The notes under the pieces were generated by a model, which was given only the letters and a program-made list of their open reading frames with translations, ran no database searches and was not told where the DNA came from. 25,500 nucleotides of DNA, taken from contig CM055108.1 in NCBI GenBank assembly GCA_029204225.1, positions 19,255,779 through 19,281,278 on the forward strand, written 5' to 3'. The first letter of the stretch is position 1. The number at the start of each line of letters is the position of its first letter. This DNA comes from Diphasiastrum complanatum. Taxonomy: Eukaryota > Streptophyta > Lycopodiopsida > Lycopodiales > Lycopodiaceae. Positions 1 to 9,458 of the stretch are shown here, piece after piece. A program made the translations under genes and the position numbers.

Positions 1-101
1 CAACACCTAAAAACAATATAGATGTGAGAGGATTGTTATATTATGTGTAGTTTCAATATACAAAATTCTATAAAATTTCCAATTTATTATGTTGATGTGG
101 C

Positions 102-172
102 GTTCCCGTTCCTGTTCCCATTTTTTCAGGGACGTTTTTGTTCCCATTCCTCATTCTCGTTCCCGTTCCCTG
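102..172. repeat. GTTCCC-rich short repeat, possible hAT subterminal repeat
   Basis: The stretch repeats GTTCCC/ATTCC words many times. It contains CAGGGACG (127-134) facing CGTTCCCTG (164-172), a near inverted repeat. Arrays of a GGGAACG word on one strand beside a hAT transposase relic suggest subterminal binding repeats of that element. This is an inference from position; no matching far end was found in the window. Confidence 0.35.
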
Positions 173-199
173 GTGACTATGGCTTGAAGCAATGAATTG

Positions 200-720
200 G
201 ATGATTTAAAAATCATAGAGATGGAGATGGATCTTGAGAGCTGCATAGAACTAAAGGAAATGGCCATTACTCATTGGGAACAATATTACGTCACACCCCA
301 TGCAGTTGCCTATGTTTTGGATCTCGAGTTGAGGGAAAGAGTACATGGAATGATGTAGAATTGCACGAGGGTTGGAGGATGGCTTGAAGAAGTTGGTTCC
401 AGATATAGACCAAAGAATAGTGATCAAGAATTACTTCTCTACAAAAAGGAGTGCTTGTTTGTCTCAAAGAATGCTTAGGCTGATGGATTTCTTTGTGGTT
501 CAGCTTTGTGGTGGGAGGATTATGGGGTAGATATATCACAGTTGTAGAAGCTCTCTATTATGTCCTCAACCATGGTTTGAGCTTGTCTTCTTGTGAGCAA
601 CAATTGTGGAGCTCTTTTGACAATATAGCCACCTTGAAGAGAAATTGCCCACAAACTAAGAGGCCAATAACTTACTTTCTGTAAAGACAAATTCATAGTT
701 GCTAAAGCAGTTGGAGTCAC
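200..720 (+). pseudogene. hAT-family transposase relic (C-terminal dimerisation region)
   Basis: No open frame survives, but hAT C-terminal signatures can be read across frames. Around 505-535 one frame reads LWWEDYGVDISQL, the usual P-x-W-W-x-x-[FY]-G start of the hATC block. After a frameshift, 575-660 reads GLSLSSCEQQLWSSFDNI followed by a KRN, matching the family SSSxCERNWSxFxxIHxKKRN block. Around 685-715 KDKFIVAKAV resembles the terminal LVYVxYNLRL segment. Several stops and at least two frameshifts make it non-functional. The N-terminal zinc finger and catalytic core are not recognisable upstream. A hAT transposase cuts and pastes DNA with short terminal inverted repeats. The call rests on motif spacing by eye. 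Confidence 0.6.
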
Positions 721-1779
721 ACTTTAATCCAGCAAGCATAGATGACTATAATAGACATAATCAAGCAAGCTGCCACAAGGAATGACCAAGAGCATCTGAT
801 ATAAGCAATTGCTAAAGCCCTACAGGGAATAGCAAAGGGTTCTCCCATGAAGTCCCCAACCAATACTGATAAGCTAAATAATCAATGTGTCTCTAATTTC
901 TCAACGATAGCACTATGTATACTATCTAGAGGCCCTTGGCATAACCTTCTAGAGATTAGTGGTACCTAGGTCCTATAAGGACATGCCCTTAATGGTATCT
1001 GGCCTAGTACCTAAAGATTTATTGGCTAGGGGCTATTCTCCCCAACTTTAAAAAACATTGCCCTCAATGTGGGGCTTAAACAAAAAATTACTAAACCCTA
1101 AAAAACTGGCCCCACGCTATAGCTTTGGTAATAGCCAATCGTCACACTAGCTCAAAAGGTAATGCATGAGGAGAAAATGCATACCAATGGAGATATTGAA
1201 GGAAAGGACTTAAGTCATCACAATAAGTAATACAAAAGCAACACACAAATACCCACAAAGCATAATACATCAACTATAGATCATGTTGTCAATGTATCTC
1301 TAATGTGATGCTACTACAAATTAACTGATATAGAAATAAGCTGATGCTGGAACTCACTTAAGGCACTCTACTAGCCCAAGAAAGTCAGAAGCCTAGAAGG
1401 TGTCGTCGTGCAAGACCCCAATAAGTGAGATATCCAAAGCTAGCCGAATAGCCCAAGAATAACATAACGAAACAACAGCTCAGTGACAACCATAGCAATA
1501 ACTTGGGAATATCAGTAGAGGCACATTAGTAGAGGCCAAGCTATGTAGCAACAAGGAATGCCAAGAAACATAAAGAATAAGTAGAGCATCCTAACAACAA
1601 TTATTGGAACGGACACCTGTGCAACAATCCAAAGTATCCGCAATGCCCAAGAATGTATAATAGCATCTAGGACAATGGGGTCAACACTCCAAGGGATTCA
1701 TAAGATCAAGGAGTGTATAGCATCAACGTCGACTACAACAAACCCATATATGAAAGCACACAGATACTGTGAGACAATG
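721..1779. other. Degenerate spacer; possible minus-strand Gypsy 3' end near 1030-1080
   Basis: No gene is recognised. On the minus strand, 1080-1040 can be read as a pol-like tail (LRAMFFKVGE) running into the purine run GTTGGGGAGA. That layout resembles the PPT and pol end seen at the right edge of the window (25463-25500, also minus). No clear TG start of an LTR follows the purine run, so the junction is decayed or mis-called. The rest (1090-1779) holds only short random frames. Confidence 0.25.
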
Positions 1780-1886
1780 TCACTATCTCATGTGGATTTC
1801 TCACACTATGTGATACTATCACTGTCTCATGTGAATTTCTCACACCGTGTGACACTATCACTCTCTCATCCTCACAGGGTGACTTA
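1780..1886 (+). repeat. 39-bp tandem repeat, about 2.7 copies
   Basis: Units start at 1780, 1819 and 1858, each beginning TCACT and carrying CTCATGTG and TTTCTCACAC words. The period is 39, so a reading frame through it gives a 13-residue repeat (LSLSHVxFSHxV type). The third copy is truncated and diverged. It lies within a short ORF (1675-1887) that I do not trust as a gene. Confidence 0.8.
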
Positions 1887-2394
1887 GAATCAATCTTGGA
1901 AGGATATGCTTGATGTAGTTGGTGGTCTAAGGCTTGTGGGTGGACTTCGTAAGGTTGAAGTCTGCTCCTTGGTTATGTCAGGGACTATCATAGACATACC
2001 ATCTATATATAGATTCCTTACAAATAAGATTCTAAATTGGACATTTTTTTTTGTTTAAGCAGCGATTAGGTGAGTCTGAGGGAAATTCAAGGTGAAAATT
2101 TTATTGATCTGAATTGCTTTTAATGCATGAAACGCTGCAGGGTTTGAATGGAAAATGAAGAAGGGTTGCATGTGCATATAACATGTATCTCACATTTAAT
2201 GCTTGTCTTGGCAGTAATTGGAAAACCTCTGTTACTGGAATTTCATAAATATGAGATGAAACAGTTTAAGTTTTAGATCCTTTTTAGTTGAAGAAACCCC
2301 AGGATACTGTTGGAATAGACTTCTGTGAAAAGAATTCCGTAAAAAATAGTCGTGATTTGATGTTTCCATTGGAGGATTGAATTTGTAGAGAAAG
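1887..2394. other. Spacer without recognisable gene
   Basis: AT-rich sequence with a TATATATAG word near 2005-2013 and a T-tract ending in AAGCAG at 2062. If the CLC gene is intact upstream of the window, this is intronic. Nothing coding is supported. Confidence 0.4.
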
Positions 2395-2602
2395 CAATGA
2401 CAAGAGTGATTGTTTCATGTTGAAAGTGGTGGCAATTATAGTTTTAATAATTTTGTGGCAATTATAATTTTGTGCTGGGAGCAAGAACTTATGCACAAAC
2501 AATGACAAGAATGATTGTTTCATGCTCAAACTGGTGAACATAACAGAGTTGAGGGTCCACCAAATGGATTTTGTGCTGGGAGTGAGAACTGACGCACAAA
2601 CA
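2395..2602 (+). repeat. Imperfect tandem duplication, about 100-105 bp unit
   Basis: A 25-base word beginning CAATGACAAG occurs at 2395-2419 and again, one base different, at 2500-2524. The word TTTTGTGCTGGGAG with its GCACAAACA tail occurs at 2468-2501 and 2569-2602. Within the first copy GTGGCAATTATA is also repeated (about 2428 and 2456). The order is conserved, so this is a head-to-tail duplication with later divergence. Confidence 0.8.
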
Positions 2603-3234
2603 TGTTCGGCTGAATTTTGTAGAGCTGCAGAAAGTATGAGGAGTCAGAAATTGAAAGACCGTCACCTGCAGTCTGTATTCTTAGTGCTGCATTTGTTGAC
2701 TGTGTATTATTAATAATATTCTCAAGCGTGAAAAACTATATGAAAGACTTTTCTTTGGTTAGTTTAAGGAGCACATAGGGTGTGTTATCAGGTGTTGCTA
2801 CTTTCAATTAAGTCTAGCTAAGTAGAAATGTTGGAAAGAGGGAAAAGTGCACATGGTGGCATTAATATTGGACTTTCATATAAGAAGGCGTTCACTTTGA
2901 ATTATCTAGAAGAGTCCCATGGATATTATTCTTGAATCTTTCTTTAAGATAAATTTATATCCTGTGTAACTTGGCCATTGACATTCATCTTGGTAGTAAC
3001 GAGCTTTATGTTTTGCTCTCTTTGAGTAAGATGTTATCTGTTTTAGCATGACCTATGTTTTATGTAGAATAAGTTCAACACGTCTTGCCACAAGCCTGCC
3101 TGCACTTTCTTGGTTTGCCAGGAGCTCTGCTTTAGATAGCTGTAGAAATTAAAAATTGAGCCATTTCTGTCCCCAGAATTGGAATCAAGTGAAAGGAATC
3201 TGTTCCACGTTAATCAAGCAAAATCTGTCCTTAG
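2603..3234 (+). other. Sequence upstream of first visible CLC exon (presumed intron)
   Basis: The sequence ends in CCTTAG at 3229-3234, an acceptable 3' splice acceptor for the exon starting at 3235. A tag stop sits in frame at 3232-3234, so the exon cannot extend further left in this frame. I searched for the preceding CLC segment (GSGIPE-type selectivity motif and following AYLNG) and did not see it here or further left. Confidence 0.6.
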
Positions 3235-5724
3235 GTACTTGGAAGCATAGGATCTGTGGCTGGTGGCTTGTACGTGGGCAAAGAAGGACCACTTGTGCAT
3301 ATTGGTGCTTGCATAGCTTCACTGCTTGGACAAGGTGGTTCAAGAAAACATCACCTAACTTTCAGCTGGTTGCGCCTTTTTAAAAATGATAGAGATCGTC
3401 GAGACCTGGTTACATGTGGTGCTGCTGCAGGAGTGGCAGCAGCTTTTAGGGCACCTGTTGGAGGGGTGCTCTTTGCTCTTGAAGAGGCTGCATCCTGGTA
3501 AGTTTGGTTGTGATATTTGAGTGTCCAGGCAGCATATTGGTTCACTTGTAGAAACCAACATTGAAGCAAATTTTAAGGGTATGGCATTGAAAGCATTCTT
3601 CTAACCCCATTTTGACCTGTTTTTTGCAGGTGGAGAAGTTCTCTTTTGTGGAGAACCTTTTTCACAACAGCAGTAGTTGCTGTGGTGCTGCGATTAGGGA
3701 GTAATTGGTGTAGAGTAGGACACTGCGGACTTTTTGGAAAAGGTGGATTAATCATGTTTGATGTTAGTAAAGGAAGTAGCACATATGGATTTCCAGAGCT
3801 TTTCGCTGTTATGATTCTTGGTCTAAGTGGAGGAATATTGGGCAGCCTTTTCAATGCTCTCAACACAAGGATTTGTATTTTCTACGCAAAAAATTTCAAC
3901 TTGTAAGATGTTTTGGTAAAGCAAGCAATAGTTTCACCTATTTTATTCCCATTCGCTCTTCAAGCAATCTTACTGGTCCTCCCAACTGCATTTTCAGTTC
4001 CTAGAAACATTTTTAAGGATGTTCAGATATAGAATTCCTTATCTCATGCTAATAGCTTTAAGGTATCTGAGATCCCTGTCATTTGCTTTTGAGTGTTAAG
4101 TTTTTCAAGGTAAGCATGTGAAAGAGCAATCATTTGACTAAACAGGTTGATTTTGAGCAGGAAGGGACCAGCAGCAAAGATATTTTTAGCGTGCTTTGTA
4201 GCAGTTGTCACCTCAGTTTGCTGCTTTGGACTTCCATGGCTGGCACCTTGCAGACCTTGCCCACAGCTGACACTTCCGTATGAATGTCCCACATATGACC
4301 GTTCAGGAAATTTTAAATCATTTCACTGTCCCACAGGGCAATATAATGATCTTGCTGGTCTAGTTTTTACTACAAATGATGATGCCATCCGTAATCTCTT
4401 CAGTACAGGCACGCAGAAAGAGTATCACTATACGTCTATTATAATCTTCTTTGTTGCTTCCTACATTATGGCTCTACTTACATATGGAATAGCAGTTCCA
4501 TCAGGACTATTTATTCCTGTTATTTTATGTGGAGCAACGTATGGTCGTCTAATTGGAATGCTCTCAACAACTATGTATGATTTGAAGGGGTTGGATGAAG
4601 GTGTCTATGCTGTGCTTGGTGCTGCAGCTTTTCTGGGTGGATCTATGCGGATGACCGTTTCATTATGTGTTATTTTACTTGAGTTAACCAATAATTTATC
4701 AATGCTTCCCTTGATAATGCTTGTGTTGCTTGCTTCAAAGACTGTGGGTGATTCTTTCAACATGGCCATATACAACTTGCATTTGAAGATAAAAGGGTTT
4801 CCTATTCTTGAGGCCCATCCAGAGCCATTTATGCATCAGCTTACGGCAAGGGATGCAGTCAAGTCTCCTCTGGTTAAGTTCAGCCCGGTGGAAAGAGTTG
4901 GTAATGTTATGCATATCTTACGAACAACAAAACATAGTGCTTTTCCTGTTATTGAAGAGCCTCTTAGTCCGAAAGCCACTTTCGCTGGCCTAGTGCTACG
5001 CTCACACCTGCTAATTTTACTAAAGAAGAAGGACTTCTACTTCACAAGGAGCTCCTCAACCATGAGCTGCAGGAAAATTTCATCGGGTGAGTTTGCAAAA
5101 CCTGGTTCAGGAAAGGGCTTAACTATTGAAGACATTGAAGTTACACCTGAGGAGGAAGATATGTACGTGATCCTGCATCCGATCATAAATGCGTCCCCTT
5201 ACACAGTTTTGGATACCATGTCATTGGCAAAGGCTTACACTCTGTTTCGTCAACTTGGACTACGGCATATCTGTGTTATGCCCAGAAAACCAGAGGTAAA
5301 AACATTGAAAGCTTTTTCAGGTCTATGTTTGTGGCTGCAAAGTTTTGTTCAGTACCACTTAGGTTCTCATGAACATACAAGATCAGAAAAAACATAGTCT
5401 GATCTTACCGTTGCAAGATGCATATGCAGTTTAGGATCAGGTTAAGTAGGGCATGGCGTACAAGTAAATCATGCATATTTGAGTTCGGTGTGATTTCATG
5501 ATTCCTTCACAGTTTTCATGTCATCTTCAAGACAGATCAAGTTGTTGGTATGATTAAAAAGTTCTATTTCTGGTTTTTGGTTGCAGGGTGAGCCAATTTT
5601 GGGAATTCTAACACGACATGACTTTATGCACGATCATTTGCTCAGTATTCACCCTCATCTGCGAAGCAGCCTACTTAAAGATCGTTCTTTTCTTAGACAA
5701 GCTAGTTCAGATAGGCATCCTTGA
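3235..5724 (+). CDS. CLC-c/g-type anion channel or antiporter, last four exons (5' partial)
   Basis: Exons 3235-3497, 3630-3902, 4161-5295 and 5587-5724 join in frame to 602 codons plus stop. All introns are GT-AG and the Trp codon split at 3497/3630 restores the WW pair. CLC proteins are dimeric membrane Cl-/NO3- channels or anion/H+ exchangers; plant CLC-c and CLC-g types act at the vacuole. Visible marks are the gating-glutamate motif GKEGP (Glu codon 3283-3285), GQGGS, the block NDRDRRDL, AAFRAPVGGVLFALEE with the proton-pathway glutamates (3481-3486), WRTFFTTAVVAVVLR, GLFIPVI and GSMRMTVSLCVI. Two CBS domains follow, about 4825-5040 and 5160-5650, the second split by the last intron. The tail GILTRHDFM and the AAFRAP block match CLC-c/g better than CLC-a/b, from memory. 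About 200 N-terminal residues, including the GxGIPE selectivity motif, are outside the window or lost. No stops or frameshifts interrupt the visible part. Confidence 0.93.
3498..3629 (+). other. CLC intron (132 bp)
   Basis: Donor GTAAGT at 3498 and acceptor TTTTTGCAG ending 3629. It is phase 2, splitting a Trp codon as TG|G. Splicing joins EEAASW to WRSSLLW, the uninterrupted family sequence. Confidence 0.9.
3903..4160 (+). other. CLC intron (258 bp) with two in-frame acceptors
   Basis: Donor GTAAGA at 3903. Acceptors are possible at TTTTGAGCAG (exon from 4161) and AACAG (exon from 4146). The difference is 15 bases, so both keep frame; the longer form adds five codons. I prefer 4161 because it gives NLKGP, closest to the family NEKGP. 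Confidence 0.8.
5296..5586 (+). other. CLC last intron (291 bp)
   Basis: Donor GTAAAA at 5296 and acceptor GGTTGCAG ending 5586, phase 0. Retention would read through to a stop at 5395-5397 and remove the end of the second CBS domain. Confidence 0.88.
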
Positions 5725-6000
5725 GTTTAGAAGTTTGTGGGGCTGCCTGAAGCTCAATAAGTACTTTGAGTTTTAGTTGCCCGTGTGTATGGTTGACAAT
5801 TATATATAATTTTGTTATGATGATATTCATGTTGTTCTAGCTCCAGCGTCAAGTCAGCTGAAATGTACAAAATTGCACACATAAAAGTAATAAGGTTTTC
5901 TGAAGATGTTTCTGTTAAGCTTTCTTGGGTCCTGACTTCTGCTAACTCTATTCAAGGGGCAAAAATGGTTGTGTAAGATAAAGTCCTGCCACCAGGTCTA
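5725..6000 (+). other. Presumed CLC 3' untranslated region
   Basis: Follows the TGA at 5722-5724. It is T-rich with AT runs (5800-5815) and AATAAG/ATAAAAG words near 5755 and 5881 that could serve as plant poly(A) signals. No canonical AATAAA is present, so the 3' end cannot be placed. Confidence 0.5.
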
Positions 6001-6306
6001 TATTAGATATCAGAATCCCTCCCCGGGGTGACAGGGCCTCAAAACCCCGTAGAACCTGCCAGTGGTAACCTGTGTAAAGACAGCAGGCATAGCTTGTTTC
6101 AACTGTTTGTTCAAAATTATGCACACCAAGCTTTTACGTTTGGGAAACAGCCCCCAGTGCAAAGTGTTTTTCCAAGGAAGAACCATATGACGGAAAGTGC
6201 GAGAGCTCGAACCAACATCTGCCAGCACATAACAAATGCAATGGCAGATTACCTGTGAAGGCTGCTATGAATATGGTGCAACAATGGAGCAGGAAAGACA
6301 CCTCTT

Positions 6307-6340
6307 ACGTGGCAGCTGAGCTTCACTTTTGCTTATATAA
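6307..6340 (+). promoter_or_regulatory. Orphan promoter-like block: ACGTGGC element and TATATAA box
   Basis: ACGTGGC (6307-6313), the ABA-response/G-box core, stands 20 bases before TATATAA (6334-6340). A leader-like AC-rich stretch (6355-6410) follows. The first downstream ATG (6419) opens a frame of only 25 codons ending at 6496, with no known family. This may be the promoter of a gene whose body has been lost, or an LTR or MITE fragment. Chance matches are possible because both motifs are short. Confidence 0.35.
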
Positions 6341-6496
6341 GGGGATAAATTCCTTGCATCATCACACACCATAGAAACTTTGAAGTAAAACGTTCTCCCA
6401 ATTCTTCGTAAGTTTCAGATGACAATTCTGGAGTCTATTCAATCATTAAGCAATGGAGTCAAGCTGGATTTTGACAGAGAATCACAACAAGATTGA

Positions 6497-8203
6497 ACAA
6501 AATGGAAGTTATTCCACGACCATACACACAAAGCCGGCTCTCTCGAAGTAGAGACAAGAAAAGTTTCATTAAATCTCAATATGTAATTGTACCATATACA
6601 GGTCTCCAGTAACATAGCAAATGAATATCCTGTCTGTCATATTTTGTTTAGTAGAATAGGTTTTCTGAATTGAGTGGAATCAAATTTATGATGAATTGGA
6701 CTAGCACCAGTCCACCAACGTCAAGAATCCAGTCACCAGTAGGTCTCAGCTCCCTCTACCAGCGCAAGCTAGGCACAACGCCCAGCACATGTTGGTGGTC
6801 CTAAGACCAGTCAGTCTATTTAATAAAGTTTTCCGAAAAAAGAAACAAAAATCTAAAGTGATCCTTGGGGATGATTACCATTTCGGTTTGCCATTTGGTC
6901 AGTTTGGCGACCACTATGCCTTGGGATTTCACGAGTAACTTGTCTTACCTTTTTTAATCTTTTGGGGACAGATTCTGATATGGCTTTCAGATTGGGAGTT
7001 CTTGTTTTCCTAAGTCTAAACGGTTAGACTTGCTGCGTTTTCTAAGTTGGCTTTTTAGTGAGCTCGCGTCGGATGAATGTTAGACTTATTAAGTGTGTCT
7101 TGGGGAAACTACTCAAATCTCAATGCCCTTTGTGGCGTTTCTTTTATAAAGAATGCTCAGTTTTTGAGGGCTAGGAAAAAAAAAGAATGGCTTTGCAACA
7201 TTAACATAGATTGATCTTCCAACTTCTCTTCTAGATAAGGTGTTGGATGACATGTTAAGAAAATGCCCATTGCATGAAGTTTGGCTTTCTTGCTAGCTAT
7301 TTAGATTTGTCACTCCGCTTGCACCCAACCCCGTTTGCGCCCAATGATAATTTAAGAAGTGGTGGAGAATTGGGGAGTAGGGTGTTGTTCCAAGAAGAAA
7401 ATGCACAAAACACACTTGCAGGCATGTGCATGCGTGTAAGTTGGGCTCAACCTCTTGTTTGAAGCCCCCTCAAGCTGAAAAGAAGCAAGCTCATTATCAT
7501 CTCAAAATGTTGGCAAAAGGAAGCCCACAAACTATTGAATGTGTTCTTTTATTATAGATGTATGATTTTCTTGAGAGATCTTTGGATAATGGAGTGAAAG
7601 TTTTATCCTTTCGAAGCAAAGTATCCAATAGTTCGATCAGATGCGCTAATATTCCACGATAGCATACTTCAATCACAAATAGTCGTTTATGTAAATTAAC
7701 TTTGTTGTTGACTTTTGTGGGCCCCCAATTGGTGGGCTCAAAATCGCTAAGTAAAGGCTTTAATTGTTTTGTTTGAGAGTGAATTGGGAGTTAGTAAGAT
7801 TCTTGTTGCTATGAGACAACCTAGTGTCTGTCGGTAAATATATATCATTGACAATATAGATGGAAGTTTTTGTTGGATCAAGCTCATCTTTTTCACTAAA
7901 TCTAAACATTTCAAAAAAGAAGAAGCTTATTAGATGCTTAGAGAAGGTACTACACATCCCATTGAAAAAAATATCATCCTTTTCCACAGACTACAAAGAT
8001 GCACCAATACCTTATGAGTGCAATGTTGGTGATCCTTAGTGAAGTTAACAAAATATAGGAGCCAAAAAGAAAGTGTGGCAAGCATCAGTGTAGGCCATGA
8101 AAAAGTGAAACTGGAATAATGCATTTTGAGGAGCTAGAAGTGACGAGAGAATGCATAAGTACCAAGCTCATCAAGACCAAGAGAAGTGCAAGCACGAAAC
8201 ATG
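6497..8203. other. Spacer without recognisable gene
   Basis: No supported gene. The stretch at about 6820-6855 (TTTAATAAAG followed by a broken A-rich tail) resembles the 3' end of a plant LINE, but no RT could be read beside it. Short frames at 7274-7462 and 7760-8124 show no domain and are probably chance. Confidence 0.4.
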
Positions 8204-8872
8204 TGTTAGAATTTAGCAATTTTTCACATGGTTTTTGATGAATATTAGACATCTATGTGGATCCACATGTGTGAGGACCTGTCCACACGTGTGAAATGAC
8301 ACTTGTAATATTCAGATCCATTTTGATTAGCTTTCATTTGAGTCTAATATGACATCTCCTAAATTATAGGAGTTAGGTCCTAGATTGTAGGAATCTAGAA
8401 GGTCAACACAAACCACCAATGGATGATGTGGCAAACTTGATAGATCTTATCCAAAGTGGATATGGATAAGTACAATGAGTTGTCCTACACGTGCTGGATG
8501 TAGCTTAGAGAGAGATTATGGTGATTTTGTACTTGATCCATGATGGATCCATTTTTGAGCTTATGATGAGAAATCTTGGTTTGTGTAGCTATCATTGAGT
8601 TTTGACTCTCTTAAGCACTTTCTTTGTGGATGAATGCTTTGTAAATGATAAGTAAACTATTTCTCTGTTATCAGGCCGTACAGTAGCTGTACTTCACACG
8701 CGTGAAGCCGTGGATCATCTTTTTTTATTGTTCTTGCTTGGAATTACAAAGATTGTCAAGTAGAAGCTAGATTTGGAAGCTAGTCTTGATATAGATCAAG
8801 ATCCCAAGCTACCAATCACTCTTTGTGATCATTTGTAGATCAATTTCAGTCCATAAACTCTGAAATTTGATA
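8204..8872 (+). repeat. 5' LTR of Copia element C1
   Basis: The left edge is TGTTAGAATT at 8204; the right edge is fixed by the PBS at 8873. The terminal dinucleotide reads TA rather than CA, so the end is mutated or off by a few bases. It holds palindromes CACATGTG (8264-8271) and CACACGTGTG (8284-8293), CACGCGTG (8697-8704), and a GTACAG/CTGTAC inverted repeat (8678-8692). Its U5 shares words with C4 (ATTGTTCTTG, ATAGATCAAG, ACCAATC), which points to the same lineage. No second copy lies in the window. Confidence 0.75.
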
Positions 8873-8885
8873 TGGTATCAGAGCC
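8873..8885 (+). other. C1 primer-binding site (initiator tRNA-Met)
   Basis: TGGTATCAGAGCC, the classic complement to the 3' end of plant initiator tRNA-Met used by Copia elements. It sits directly after the LTR and fixes the + orientation. Confidence 0.92.
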
Positions 8886-9458
8886 AAGTCAAAGAGCTTA
8901 GTTGATGATCCAAAAATCTTCATTTTGGTGAAGCGTTGGTGCTAGAGTCACTTTGAAGGAGGTCGACCTTTTCTAATAATTTACTTGTGATGTTGAGGTT
9001 CAGATTAGTGTATAAAGTTCAGATGTACTTCTCACACGTGTGAGAGGCTGCTGGAGTTGTAGCTTCAAACAAGTTATGTAGAGTGAAACTAGTGATGTGC
9101 TTGTGAAAAACCATTGTTTCCATTAAAGATTTGATGAGTAAATGGTGTTAGAATCTTATTAAACCTACAAATCCTTGAGAGAGAGTTTGAGGCTTATGTT
9201 TTTAGTTCAAGAGTGAAACTAAAACCAATTCTAAACACCATAGGAAGGCATTGGCACTTCCAAAAATCAAATCCTAGGTTCTAAGTGAATAGGTTGTGTA
9301 GAATACACTTTCCCAAATCTTTTTGAGTTCAAGATCATTATAGATCTTGCTTCTTGAGTCTAGTGAGATTCAAGAGAGTAGCATTTTAGCTAAATTCTGA
9401 GAAAGGAAGAAGGGAGAGCCTTTGTATAGTATATTTGTTGTACTTGTTACTAGATAGA
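8886..9458 (+). other. C1 untranslated leader
   Basis: A non-coding leader between PBS and gag start. It carries the perfect 14-bp palindrome CTCACACGTGTGAG (9031-9044). A nested fold follows: an outer stem of 9143-9154 with 9228-9240, and an inner hairpin of about 8 bp between 9198-9207 and 9216-9225. Confidence 0.6.

Noticed and set aside
2063-2069. Possible 7-base microexon between AAGCAG and GTGAGT
   Set aside because: Good splice-like borders but no CLC sequence match and no way to test frame; chance is likely.
3351-3569. Minus-strand ORFs over the CLC exon
   Set aside because: Antisense shadows of a conserved coding exon.
4147-5397. Single 416-codon ORF as a whole gene
   Set aside because: It starts inside an intron acceptor zone and ends in a retained intron; splicing at 4161 and 5295 gives the family sequence.
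6028-6258. 76-codon ORF
   Set aside because: No domain, no matching start context, and overlapped by an antisense frame of equal size.
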